Shown: in pieces, positions 8,812 to 17,673 of the stretch
Layout: every line of letters starts with the position of its first letter
Position numbering within the stretch: position 1 is the first letter of the stretch
NCBI RefSeq assembly: GCF_027158205.1
Contig: NZ_JAPVLU010000030.1
Location: 56,883-120,882, forward strand
DNA from: Streptomyces sp. H39-S7
GTDB lineage: Bacteria > Actinomycetota > Actinomycetes > Streptomycetales > Streptomycetaceae
Length of the DNA: 64,000 nucleotides
Direction of reading: 5' to 3'
Notes under the pieces: model-generated
Told to the model about the DNA's origin: nothing
The model's database searches: none
What the model saw: only the letters and a program-made list of their open reading frames with translations
Position numbers and translations under genes: made by a program

Positions 8812-11730
8812 ATGCCAGACGCGGTGGAACAATTAGGACGAGTGAATCGCTTGGTTCTCGAACGTGAGTCCGAACTCGTCGCGCTCGACGGCGCTTTGAA
8901 CGATCTCTGCGGAATTCGGTCCGGCACCCGGCACGGCGGACTGCTCGCCTTCGCGGGTCCCGCCGGGCTCGGCAAGACGGCGCTGCTCGCCGAGGTCCGC
9001 AGGCGGGCCGCGGCGCGTGGTTGCACCGTGCTGTCCGCTCGCGGCGGCGAGCAGGAGCAGGGCATGGCGTTCCATGTCGTCCGCCAGCTCGTCCAGCCGG
9101 TGCTCGCGACGGCCCCCGAGGAGGAGCACCGCCGGATACTCGGCAGCTGGTACGACATCGTCGCCCCGGCGGTCGGGCCGGTCGCCTCACGGGGTGACGG
9201 CGCCGCCGACCCCACCGGCGTCCGTGACGGCCTGGACTGGGTGGTGACGCGCTTCGCCGTCGAGCGGGCGCCCGTCGTCCTCATCCTGGACGACGCGCAC
9301 TGGGCCGACGCGGAGTCGCTGGCGTGGCTGACCGCCTTCGCCCCGCGGGCCGAGGAACTGCCGATGCTGGTGATCGTCGCCTACCGGCCCGACGAACTGC
9401 CCGCCGACGCGGTGGCGTTCCGCAAACTCGCCGGCCGGCACGGCTCACGCCCCTTCGACCTGGTGGCCCTCACCCCGGGTGCCGTCCGGCGCATCGTGCG
9501 CGACGCCGTCGGGGAGAGCGCCGAGGAGGCGTTCTGCCGTGAGGCGTGGGCGGTCACCGGAGGCAACCCCTTCGAGGTCACCGAGCTGACCGCCAAGATC
9601 TGCGACCGCGAGCTCAAGGGCCAGCGCGATGACATCGCGGAACTGCGCGAACTGGCCTCCGCGGTCAAGGGCAGCGGCCTCATCGAGCGGATCGGGAAAC
9701 TGGGCACCTCCGCGGTCCGGTTCGCCTGGGCCGCGGCCGTCCTCGGCACCTCGATCGCACCGCAGCTGGCCGCCGGGGTCGCCGCGCTCGGCCACGAGGA
9801 GGCGGCCGACGCCTTCGAACGGCTGCGCGCCGCGCGCATCCTGAAGATCGGCACGTCCGACGGCTCCACCCTGGAGTTCGTCCACCCGCTCATCGCCACT
9901 GCCGTCTACCGGGCGATCCCCAGCGCGCTGCGCGTCGGGATGCACGGCGAGGCGGCGGCAGCCGTGATGGAGGCGGGACTGGGCCCGACGTCCGCCGCCC
10001 GGCACCTGCTGGAACTGCACCCAGAGGGTGACGAGGGGGTGGTGCAGCAACTGCGCGCCGCCGCCCGCGAATACCTGCGGGCCGGAGCGCCCGAGGCGGC
10101 GCAGCGCTGCCTCGCCCGCGCCCTGCGCGAACCCCCGCCCTACGGCGAGCGCGCGGCCGTGCTCTTCGAGCTGGGCTGCTCCTCGCTCCTCAACGAGCCC
10201 GCCAACACCGTCAACCACCTGCGGGCCGCCCTGGAGGAGCCGGAGCTCGAACCGGAGCTGCGCGAGGCCATCATCTACCGGCTCGCGCAGGCCTTGGGGC
10301 ACACCGGCCGGATGGCGGAGGCCGCCCGTACCGTCGAGGCGGAGGCCAGCCGGGCCACCAACGCCCGCACCAAGCTGCGCATGCAGGCCGAGCAGTTCAT
10401 GTGGAACGCCTTCCGGGCCGACGAACAGGACTCGCCCGCCCGCTCCCGGCGGCTGAACCGGCTGGCGGACCACCTCACCGGCCGCGGCCAGGCCGAGCGC
10501 TACATCCTGGGGCTGCGCGCGTGGGACGCGATGGTGCGCGGCGAACCGGCCGCCGTCGCCCTGCGCTACGCGGAGGAGGCCCTCGGCGACGGCCTCAGCT
10601 GGACCGACGAGAACTGGGGCTTCGAGGTACCGGTCCTCGTCGCCTTCACCTTCATGTACTGCGACCAGCCGGGCCGCGCCGAGGACCTGTTCAACAAGGG
10701 CATCGCGGAGCTGGAACGCAAGGGCTGGCGCGGCGCGCACCTGTCGTTCGGCTTCACCCTGCTCGGGTACATCCGCTACCGGCGCGGGCGGCTCGCCGAG
10801 GCCGAGGACCTGGTGCACGCCGGGCTGGGCATCGCCGACCGGGTGGGGACGGGAGTGCCCGCGCAGTGGTTCGCGATCGGCATCCTCATCGAGATCCTGC
10901 TCGCCCGCGGCCGCACCCACGAGGCACAGGAGCTCTCCGACACGTACAACTACGGCGAGGTGATCCCGAACGCGGTGGTCTACCCCGACTCCCAGACGGT
11001 CTACAGCGAACTGCTGCTGGCCCAGGGCATGCGGGGCGACGCCGAACGCCACCTCACGGCGGTCGGGCAGCGACTGGAGGCGCGCGGGATGCGCAATCCC
11101 GGCTGGTGCCCGTGGCAACTGCACCTCGCCCAGGCGGTTGCTCTCGTCGAGCCGGAACGGGCGGCGGACACCGTCCGGGAGGCCCTGCAGCGGGCCCGCC
11201 AGTTCGGCACCGCCTCGGCGATCGGCCAGGCGCTGCACGTGGCTGCCGAAGTGACCGGTGGGTCTGACAGTCTGCGGCTGCTGGCCGAGGCCGTCAGCCA
11301 TCTGGAACGCTCACCCTCGGCGTTCGAACTGGCCCGCGCCCAGGTCGCGTACGGAGCCGCACTGCGCCGGGCGGGACTGCCGCTCGACGCCGCCGACCGG
11401 CTGCACGCCGGACTCGAGGGCGCGCTGCGCTGCAATTCCGACGCGCTCGCCGGCCGGGCCCGTGACGAGCTCGCGGCGGCGGGAATGCGCCCGCTGCAGC
11501 TGAACAGCGCCGGGACCGACACGCTGACCGGCCCCGAACGTACCGTGGCGGTACGGGTCGCGGCCGGCCGGTCCACCTCCGACGTCGCCGAGGAGATGGG
11601 CACCGGGGAACGCGAGGTGACGCGCATGCTGTCCGCCGTCTACCGCAAGGTCGGCACCGATCACGCGGGGCTGTCCAAGGCCCTGGAACAGACAGCGGAC
11701 GGCTTCCAGCACTCCGCGCCGGGGCGATGA
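8812..11730 (+). CDS. LAL-type ATP-binding regulator, copy 1
   Basis: A 972-residue protein with LAL (large ATP-binding LuxR) architecture. An AAA-type NTPase comes first, with Walker A GPAGLGKT (49-56) and Walker B VVLILDDAHWAD (about 154-166). A long helical TPR-like middle follows. The C-terminal 60 residues align in spacing with a LuxR helix-turn-helix (LTGPERTVAVRVAAGRS ... LSAVYRKVGT). The usual recognition-helix TVESHL pattern is lost, so DNA binding may be altered. It is followed after a hairpin by a paralogue of nearly identical length (973 residues), with long identical stretches such as MQAEQFMW and HPLIATAVYRAIP. Divergence from the terpene synthase suggests local regulation. GTG at 8842 is an alternative start. 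Confidence 0.83.
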   Translation: MPDAVEQLGRVNRLVLERESELVALDGALNDLCGIRSGTRHGGLLAFAGPAGLGKTALLAEVRRRAAARGCTVLSARGGEQEQGMAFHVVRQLVQPVLATAPEEEHRRILGSWYDIVAPAVGPVASRGDGAADPTGVRDGLDWVVTRFAVERAPVVLILDDAHWADAESLAWLTAFAPRAEELPMLVIVAYRPDELPADAVAFRKLAGRHGSRPFDLVALTPGAVRRIVRDAVGESAEEAFCREAWAVTGGNPFEVTELTAKICDRELKGQRDDIAELRELASAVKGSGLIERIGKLGTSAVRFAWAAAVLGTSIAPQLAAGVAALGHEEAADAFERLRAARILKIGTSDGSTLEFVHPLIATAVYRAIPSALRVGMHGEAAAAVMEAGLGPTSAARHLLELHPEGDEGVVQQLRAAAREYLRAGAPEAAQRCLARALREPPPYGERAAVLFELGCSSLLNEPANTVNHLRAALEEPELEPELREAIIYRLAQALGHTGRMAEAARTVEAEASRATNARTKLRMQAEQFMWNAFRADEQDSPARSRRLNRLADHLTGRGQAERYILGLRAWDAMVRGEPAAVALRYAEEALGDGLSWTDENWGFEVPVLVAFTFMYCDQPGRAEDLFNKGIAELERKGWRGAHLSFGFTLLGYIRYRRGRLAEAEDLVHAGLGIADRVGTGVPAQWFAIGILIEILLARGRTHEAQELSDTYNYGEVIPNAVVYPDSQTVYSELLLAQGMRGDAERHLTAVGQRLEARGMRNPGWCPWQLHLAQAVALVEPERAADTVREALQRARQFGTASAIGQALHVAAEVTGGSDSLRLLAEAVSHLERSPSAFELARAQVAYGAALRRAGLPLDAADRLHAGLEGALRCNSDALAGRARDELAAAGMRPLQLNSAGTDTLTGPERTVAVRVAAGRSTSDVAEEMGTGEREVTRMLSAVYRKVGTDHAGLSKALEQTADGFQHSAPGR

Positions 11731-11753
11731 GCGAGGAGCGCGGCGGGTAGCCC

Positions 11754-11790
11754 GCGGCAAGGTCCGGAAGAGCCTCCCGGACCTTGCCGC
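11754..11790 (+). terminator. Hairpin between the two LAL genes
   Basis: A perfect 14-bp stem, GCGGCAAGGTCCGG (11754-11767) with CCGGACCTTGCCGC (11777-11790), and a nine-base loop. It sits 24 bases after the first LAL stop and 85 bases before the second start. It probably terminates copy 1 transcripts, so copy 2 likely has its own promoter. Confidence 0.62.
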
Positions 11791-11874
11791 GCGAGTACGC
11801 TGAGGTGGCATCGGGCGCGCGTGCGCCGAGCGCACCGGGTGCCGGGCGCACGCGGTGGTACCAGGAGGTGCACG

Positions 11875-14796
11875 GTGCCGGAGCACAGGGCCCGCCCAGG
11901 GCGCCCGTTGCTCGAACGCGATCCCGAACTGGACGCTGTCGACGAGGCGTTGCGCCGGCTCACCGGACTGCGCGCCGACGGCGGCGAGAGCCGCGACCGG
12001 CCGCACGGCGGCCTGCTGGCCTTCTCCGGCACCGCCGGACTCGGCAAGACCACGCTCCTCGCCGAGACACGGCGCCGCGCGGCGGACCGGGGCTGCGCGG
12101 TACTGTCCGCCCGTGGTGGCGACCAGGAGCAGCGGGTGGCCTTCCACGTGGCCCGCCAGCTCCTGCAGCCGCAACTCGCCGGGTCCGGCGAGAGCGAACT
12201 GCGCTCCACGCTCGGCGGCTGGTACGGCATCGTGGGGCCGGCCCTCGGCCTGTGCGTCGCCCCCGACGGCGCCGCACCCGACCCCCAGGGCCTGCGCGAC
12301 GGCCTGGACTGGGTGCTCACCCACCTCGCCCAGCGGCGCGCCCCGGTGGTCCTCGTCCTGGACGACGCCCACTGGGCCGACCCCGAATCCCTCGGCTGGC
12401 TCGCCGCGTTCGCGCCACGCGCCGCGGACCTGTCCCTGCTGATCGTCGTCGCCTACCGGCCCGAGGAACTGCCGGAGCACGCCGAGTCCTTCCGCGGACT
12501 GAACGGCAGCGCCGGTCACCGGGCCCTGAACCTGGAACCGCTCACCACCGCCGCGACGGCCGACCTGGTGCGCGCGGCGGTCGGCGAGCACGCGGACGAC
12601 GCGTTCTGCCACGAGTGCTGGACGGTCACGGCGGGCAACCCGTTCGAGGCCGTCGAGCTGACCGCCAAGATCCGCGACCGGGGCCTGCGCCCCGACGGGA
12701 CCAGCGCGCACCTGCTTCGCGAACTGGCGGCCGCCGTGAAGGGCAGCGGGCTCACCACCGTGCTGGAACGGCTGGGCGTGCCCGCGGTCCGGCTGGCCTG
12801 GGCCGCCGCGGTGCTGGGGACGGAGATATCGCGGGACCTGGCCGCGGACATCGCGGGCCTCGGCGCCGCGCAGGCGGCGGAAGCCGCGGACCGGCTGCGC
12901 GACGCCCGGGTGCTGACCGGAGGCACGACCCTCGAGTTCGTCCACCCGCTGATCGCCACCGCCGTCTACCGGGCCATCCCCGACGCGGCGCGCGTCGCGC
13001 TGCACGGCCAGGCGGCCTGGTCGGTGGTCGAGGCCGGCCTGGGAGCGTCGGCCGCCGCCCGACACCTGCTGGAGACGCATCCCGAAGGCGACCCCTGGGT
13101 CGTGGGCCAACTGCGGACCGCCGCCCGCGAGACGCTGCGCGCGGGCGCCCCGGAAGCCGCCCGCGGCTACCTCGCGCGGGCCCTGCGCGAACCCCCGTCG
13201 CCCGGCGAGCGCGCGGCCGTCCTGTACGAACTGGGCTGCGCCTCCCTGCTGCTCGAACCCGCGACCACCGTCAACCACCTGCGGGCCGCCTTGGAGGAAC
13301 CGGCCGGGGACCCCGCCCTGCGCGAGGGAATCCTCTTCCACCTCTCCCAGGCGCTCGCCCACAGCGACCGGCTCGACGAGGCCGCCGACACCGTCGGCGA
13401 CGCGGCCCGGGCCGCCACCGACCCCCGCGTCCGGCTGCGCATGCAGGCCGAGCAGTTCATGTGGGACGCCTTCCGGGCCGACGAACCCGACTCGCCCGCC
13501 CGCTCCCGCCGGCTGGCGCGCCTCGCCGACCGGCTGACCGGCCGCGACCTCACCGAGCGGTACATCATCGGGCTGCGCGCCTGGGACGCCGTCCTGCGCG
13601 GCGAACCGTCCGGCACCGCACTGCGCCACGCGGGCCGGGCCCTGGACGGCGGGCTGCGCTGGGCCGAGGTGGACCGGGGCTTCGAGGTCCCGGTGCTGGT
13701 CGCCCTGGTCCACCTGTACGCGGACCGGCCCGGCCGGGCCGAGGAGCTGTTCGCCGAGGGGATCGCCGAGTTCGAGCGCCAGGGCTGGCGCGGCGCCCAT
13801 CTGTCGTTCGGGTACGTGCTGCTCGGCTACGTCCGCTTCCGGCGCGGCCGGCTCTCCGAGGCCGAGGACTTCGCCCGCGCGGGACTGCGGCTCGCCGAGC
13901 GCGTCGGCCGCGGCACCCCCGTCCAGTGGTACTCCGTCGCGGTCCTCATCGAGGTGCTGCTCGCCCGCGGCCGGGTGGCGGAGGCGACGGAACTGGCCGC
14001 GGACCAGGACTTCCACGCCCCGTTCCCCAGCGCCGTCACCTTCCCCGACGCCCAGGGCGTCCACGGCGAGCTGCTGCTCGCCCGCGGCCTGGCGAAGGAG
14101 GCCGCCGCGGAACTGGCCGCCGTGGGCCGCCGGCTGAACCGGCGCGGCATGCGCAACCCCGCATGGTGCCCCTGGCAGTCGCACCTGGCGCTCGCGGAGG
14201 CGTCCGCCGCCCCGGAACGGGCCCGCGCCACCGCCCTGGAGGCCGTCACGCGTGCCCGGCAGTTCGGAGCCGCCTCGACGATCGGCCAGACCCTGCGGGT
14301 CGCCGCCGAGGTGTCCGGGGGAGCGGAGCGGATGAAGCTCCTGGAGGAGTCCGTCGACTGGCTGGAACGCTCCCCGGCCGGCTACCAGCTGGCCTGCTCG
14401 CTGGTCGCGCACGGCACGGCGCTGCGCCGGGCGGGGCGCCCCGCGGAGGCCGCCGAGCAGCTCTACCGGGGCCTGGAGGGCGCCCTGCAGTGCGGCGCCG
14501 ACGAGCTGGCCTCCCGGGCCCGCGGCCAACTCACGGCGGCGGGACTGCGGCCCCTGCGCCTGCCCGCCCCCGGGACCGCCACCCTCACCGGGCGGGAACG
14601 GGCGGCCGCCGCCCGCGCGGCCGCCGGTTCGAAGCCGGCGGAGATCGCGGCGGCGCTCTCCACCGACGAGGCGACGGTCGGCCGGCTGCTCTCCGCCGTC
14701 TACCGCAAGCTCGGCACCGACCCCGGCGGCCTGCCGGGGGCGTGCCCGGCGGACCCGTCCGGCGGGCTGCCGGGAGCGGTCGCGGGAGAGGAATGA
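11875..14796 (+). CDS. LAL-type ATP-binding regulator, copy 2
   Basis: A 973-residue paralogue of the preceding gene along its full length. It has the NTPase core with FSGTAGLGKTTLL and VVLVLDDAHWAD, then the helical TPR-like region. The C-terminal degenerate LuxR-like helix-turn-helix reads LTGRERAAAARAAAGSK ... LSAVYRKLGT. The GTG start at 11875 has AGGAGG (11863-11868) at ideal spacing and aligns with the start of copy 1. The near-equal length and shared order of motifs indicate an in-place tandem duplication followed by divergence. LAL proteins usually respond to small ligands through the ATPase/TPR part; the ligand here is unknown. It may be the partner, antagonist or ligand-variant of copy 1. 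Confidence 0.82.
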   Translation: MPEHRARPGRPLLERDPELDAVDEALRRLTGLRADGGESRDRPHGGLLAFSGTAGLGKTTLLAETRRRAADRGCAVLSARGGDQEQRVAFHVARQLLQPQLAGSGESELRSTLGGWYGIVGPALGLCVAPDGAAPDPQGLRDGLDWVLTHLAQRRAPVVLVLDDAHWADPESLGWLAAFAPRAADLSLLIVVAYRPEELPEHAESFRGLNGSAGHRALNLEPLTTAATADLVRAAVGEHADDAFCHECWTVTAGNPFEAVELTAKIRDRGLRPDGTSAHLLRELAAAVKGSGLTTVLERLGVPAVRLAWAAAVLGTEISRDLAADIAGLGAAQAAEAADRLRDARVLTGGTTLEFVHPLIATAVYRAIPDAARVALHGQAAWSVVEAGLGASAAARHLLETHPEGDPWVVGQLRTAARETLRAGAPEAARGYLARALREPPSPGERAAVLYELGCASLLLEPATTVNHLRAALEEPAGDPALREGILFHLSQALAHSDRLDEAADTVGDAARAATDPRVRLRMQAEQFMWDAFRADEPDSPARSRRLARLADRLTGRDLTERYIIGLRAWDAVLRGEPSGTALRHAGRALDGGLRWAEVDRGFEVPVLVALVHLYADRPGRAEELFAEGIAEFERQGWRGAHLSFGYVLLGYVRFRRGRLSEAEDFARAGLRLAERVGRGTPVQWYSVAVLIEVLLARGRVAEATELAADQDFHAPFPSAVTFPDAQGVHGELLLARGLAKEAAAELAAVGRRLNRRGMRNPAWCPWQSHLALAEASAAPERARATALEAVTRARQFGAASTIGQTLRVAAEVSGGAERMKLLEESVDWLERSPAGYQLACSLVAHGTALRRAGRPAEAAEQLYRGLEGALQCGADELASRARGQLTAAGLRPLRLPAPGTATLTGRERAAAARAAAGSKPAEIAAALSTDEATVGRLLSAVYRKLGTDPGGLPGACPADPSGGLPGAVAGEE

Positions 14797-14873
14797 GGGC
14801 GGGGCGCCGGGAGGTCCGGCGACCGCGGCCCCCGGCGCCGCGCTGGGGGCCGCGGGCCACGTACGATGGCCGT

Positions 14874-15374
14874 ATGTCGTTCCTCCGCCGCCGCACCGCA
14901 GCCACGCCCACCGGGCCGGACTTCGATGTCCTGGCCATGGACCCGGGGGACTGGCCCGGCATTCTCGGCGCCGGGCTGCTGCCCGGTCCCGACGGCAGTT
15001 GCCAGGGCATCTTCCTGCGCTACGACCTCTTCGGCGGCCGCGGTCCCGCCATGCTGATCGGCAATCTCCCCGAGGGCTCCCCGGCACGTGAGCTGGAGGA
15101 CGGCCAGGTCCCCTTCGAGGTGGCGCAGCTGATGGTGGCCCTCGGCAACGAGGAGCCGGTGGAGGTCGTCAGCACCGAGGACACCCCCGCGATGCACGGC
15201 GACGGCCTGCTCATCGTCCGCCGGATCAAGGTCTCGGAAGCGCGGATCGCCTGCGCGCAGTTCGACCGCAGCGACGGCGTCCAGGTCACCATCGCCACCT
15301 GGGACCGCCCCATCACCGACGACCTGTACCAGCTGCTGAAGCCGCTGCCCGCGGAGATGTTCCAGCAGGGCTGA
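14874..15374 (+). CDS. Conserved hypothetical protein
   Basis: A 166-residue protein with no signal peptide or membrane segment. It starts with a basic RRR stretch after MSFL, then an alternating alpha/beta-looking body with FLRYDLFGG, an acidic ELEDGQVPFEVAQLMVALG helix and a C-terminal LYQLLKPLPAEMF. High third-position GC supports coding. I do not recognise its function; it looks like a small soluble protein of the kind conserved across Streptomyces. It is followed by a strong hairpin and faces the amidase gene. Confidence 0.72.
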   Translation: MSFLRRRTAATPTGPDFDVLAMDPGDWPGILGAGLLPGPDGSCQGIFLRYDLFGGRGPAMLIGNLPEGSPARELEDGQVPFEVAQLMVALGNEEPVEVVSTEDTPAMHGDGLLIVRRIKVSEARIACAQFDRSDGVQVTIATWDRPITDDLYQLLKPLPAEMFQQG

Positions 15375-15395
15375 CGGCACGCACACAGCACGCGA

Positions 15396-15426
15396 AGGGG
15401 CGCCGCCGGGATCCGGCGGCGCCCCT
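15396..15426. terminator. Bidirectional terminator hairpin
   Basis: A perfect 14-bp stem, AGGGGCGCCGCCGG (15396-15409) with CCGGCGGCGCCCCT (15413-15426), closed by a three-base loop. It lies between the convergent hypothetical gene and the amidase gene. Confidence 0.75.
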
Positions 15427-15449
15427 CGCACGTCCCGTGGGAGTACCGC

Positions 15450-17438
15450 TCAGCGCGGGGCGCCCACCTGGGACGGCAGGACGGTGACGTCCTCCGCCTT
15501 CACGTACTCCACCCGGTGGCCGAACTGGATCTCGTAGTAGACCTGCTTGCCGCGCACGACCTGGTGCGAGGCCGGGTCGAAGGTCGTCGAGTAGTAGTAC
15601 TCGCCCTGGACCCGGTTGCCGATCGCGTACTCCTGGCCCGCCAGGAGCTTGTAGGGCAGTGGCACGATCGCCTGGACGGGAACGCCCGCCGGGAACGCCG
15701 CGGCCTCGGGATAGGCGCGCCCGTAGACCGGGATGTCGGCCAGACCCGCCTTCGGGGTGACGGTGAAGCCCCAGGCGTTGACGGCGGTCGGCTGCGACCG
15801 CGGGTTGCTGAACCAGGCCTTCTGCCCGAGGTACCAGACCGCGGTCCAGTCGCCCTGGCGCTCGGCGACGGCGTACTGCTGACCGGTCGAGGCGCGGGCC
15901 CCGACGTCGTTGACGCCCGTGGTGGAGTCACCCGTGGGATGCAGGCCGATGTCCTTCACCAGCGGCGCGTCCTCGCTCGGCGCGGTGTGCAGCCGCACCG
16001 CCTCGGAGCCGAGGGACGGGCAGGTGTCGCCCGCCGTGACACAGCCGGTGTACAGCGGCCGGTTCCTGTCGTAGTCCGGCCGGATGGTGACGAGACCGCC
16101 GGCCGGGCCCGCCGTGGCGTGCAGCGGTGCGCCCATCAGCTGGAAGTAGTGCGCCCAGTCCCAGTACGGCCCGGGGTCGGTGTGCATCCCGCCGATGTAC
16201 GCGCCGGTCGGTCCCGGCACGTTGTCGTGGCCCAGGATGTGCTGGCGGTTGAGCGGGATGCCGTACTTCTTCGCCAGGTGGGCGACCAGCCGCGCGGACG
16301 TGCGGTACATCGACTCCGTGTACCAGGTGCCCGGCTCGGTGAGGAAGCCCTCGTGCTCGATGCCGATCGACTTGGCGTTGATGTACCAGTTGCCCGCGTG
16401 CCAGCCGACGTCCTTGGTGTTGAGGTGCTGGGCGATGTGGCCGTCCGCCGAGCGCACCGTGTAGTGCCAGGCCAGGTACGTCGGGTCCTGCACCAGTTTC
16501 AGCGCGGTGTCCCAGCTGCCCTCGGTGTCGTGGATGACGATGGTGTCGATCTTCTGGGTGGCGGGCCGGTCGGCGAGGTCGTGGTTGCCGTAGTCCCCGG
16601 GAGCCGTCTCCTGGTAGGGCGCGGGCAGCCACTCGCAGCCCACCGTGCGCGGGCACTCCGTCCCGCTGTCGTCCAGGTGCTTCAGCCCCAGGGCCGCCGT
16701 CCGCGCGGCGGCCGGGACGAGCCCGGGAGCCGCCGCCAGGATGACGTTCTGCCCGTCGTCGGTCGTGCGGGTCTGGCCCTGCCGCAGCACGTCGTAGACG
16801 TCATCGGCGAACGCGGCGGCGGTGGCCGAGTCGTCGGCGCCGGAGAAGCGCGCGACGGCGCCGTACCAGTCCGCGGGGTCGGAACTCAGCGGCTGCCCCA
16901 GGGACTTCTGGGTGTCAGCGATCAGCGCCGCGCCGCCGGCGACGTTGGCCGCCGCGTCCTGGCGCAGCTCCTGGGACGGCAGCCCGGTCAGCCCGGCGGC
17001 CCGCTCCAGCGTGGTCAGGGTGGCGGGCAGCTTCGACAGGTCGGCGTCGGGAACGGCGTGCGCGGTAGTGGTCAGCGGCCGGGAGTCGTCACCGCGGGGA
17101 TCGTTCCCGCCGTCGCCCCCGCGCGGGAAGGCGGCGAGCGCCGTTCGGGCGTCCGTGAGGTGCATCGGGCCGTATCCCGCGGTGACGCTGGGCAGCCCCT
17201 GGTGGGTGTCCCAGCGTGACTCCAGGTAGGACACGCCCAGCAGGACACTCGCCGGCACCCGGTAGCGCTGGGCCGCGTCGCTGAACGCCTGCTGCAGCGA
17301 GGTGGTGGCGGGCGGGGCGGCGTTCGCGGATGCGGCCGTGGAGAGCACGGGCAGCAGCGCCGCGGCGGCCGCCGCGGCGGTCACCGTACGCAGGGTGCTC
17401 CGTCGGTGTCTCGCTGGTCGGGCGGCGGACTCTCGCAA
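15450..17438 (-). CDS. Secreted N-acetylmuramoyl-L-alanine amidase (Amidase_2/PGRP)
   Basis: A 662-residue exported peptidoglycan hydrolase. The N-terminus has basic residues, an alanine-rich hydrophobic core (about 16-36) and an SANA-type cleavage region near 40. Residues 45-100 resemble the start of a lytic-transglycosylase-like fold (VPASVLLGVSYLESRW). The Amidase_2 domain spans about 295-435: IHDTEG supplies His303, and MHTDPGPYWDW supplies His419 and Asp421 as zinc ligands. The GIEHEG and GWHAGNWYINAKSIG segments are typical of this fold. The C-terminal 200 residues look like SH3-type wall-binding repeats. TTG 17438 is supported by AAGGAGG five bases upstream. Probable role: cell-wall turnover during growth or development. 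Confidence 0.9.
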   Translation of the reverse strand: MRESAARPARHRRSTLRTVTAAAAAAALLPVLSTAASANAAPPATTSLQQAFSDAAQRYRVPASVLLGVSYLESRWDTHQGLPSVTAGYGPMHLTDARTALAAFPRGGDGGNDPRGDDSRPLTTTAHAVPDADLSKLPATLTTLERAAGLTGLPSQELRQDAAANVAGGAALIADTQKSLGQPLSSDPADWYGAVARFSGADDSATAAAFADDVYDVLRQGQTRTTDDGQNVILAAAPGLVPAAARTAALGLKHLDDSGTECPRTVGCEWLPAPYQETAPGDYGNHDLADRPATQKIDTIVIHDTEGSWDTALKLVQDPTYLAWHYTVRSADGHIAQHLNTKDVGWHAGNWYINAKSIGIEHEGFLTEPGTWYTESMYRTSARLVAHLAKKYGIPLNRQHILGHDNVPGPTGAYIGGMHTDPGPYWDWAHYFQLMGAPLHATAGPAGGLVTIRPDYDRNRPLYTGCVTAGDTCPSLGSEAVRLHTAPSEDAPLVKDIGLHPTGDSTTGVNDVGARASTGQQYAVAERQGDWTAVWYLGQKAWFSNPRSQPTAVNAWGFTVTPKAGLADIPVYGRAYPEAAAFPAGVPVQAIVPLPYKLLAGQEYAIGNRVQGEYYYSTTFDPASHQVVRGKQVYYEIQFGHRVEYVKAEDVTVLPSQVGAPR

Positions 17439-17540
17439 AGCGGCCTCCTTGAAGCGGTGCTGGGGCGTACGGCTCCACAGAGGTATCGGCTTCCGGACGA
17501 TCCGTCAACAGGGCCTGAACGGGAGCTGTTTGCGCACGTC

Positions 17541-17574
17541 AAAAGCCCGTGCCGGGGGTTTCCCCGGCACGGGC
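17541..17574 (-). terminator. Intrinsic terminator of the APH-like kinase gene
   Basis: A perfect 13-bp stem, GCCCGTGCCGGGG (17545-17557) with CCCCGGCACGGGC (17562-17574), and a four-base loop. Read on the minus strand it is followed by TTTT (17544-17541), a rare U-tract for this genome. It lies 100 bases downstream of the 17674 stop. Confidence 0.8.
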
Positions 17575-17673
17575 GCGCTGGCCTGCCCCGCGTCAGTGGT
17601 CTGGACCGGTGACGTGGTGGGCGGCGGCGGTGAGAACCCGCGTGAAGCGGGGGCGGGACGGATGCCCGCGGGC

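Noticed and set aside
11311..15087. A 1258-codon minus-strand frame opposite the LAL genes
   Set aside because: No recognisable domain and poor codon usage; it mirrors the two real plus-strand genes.
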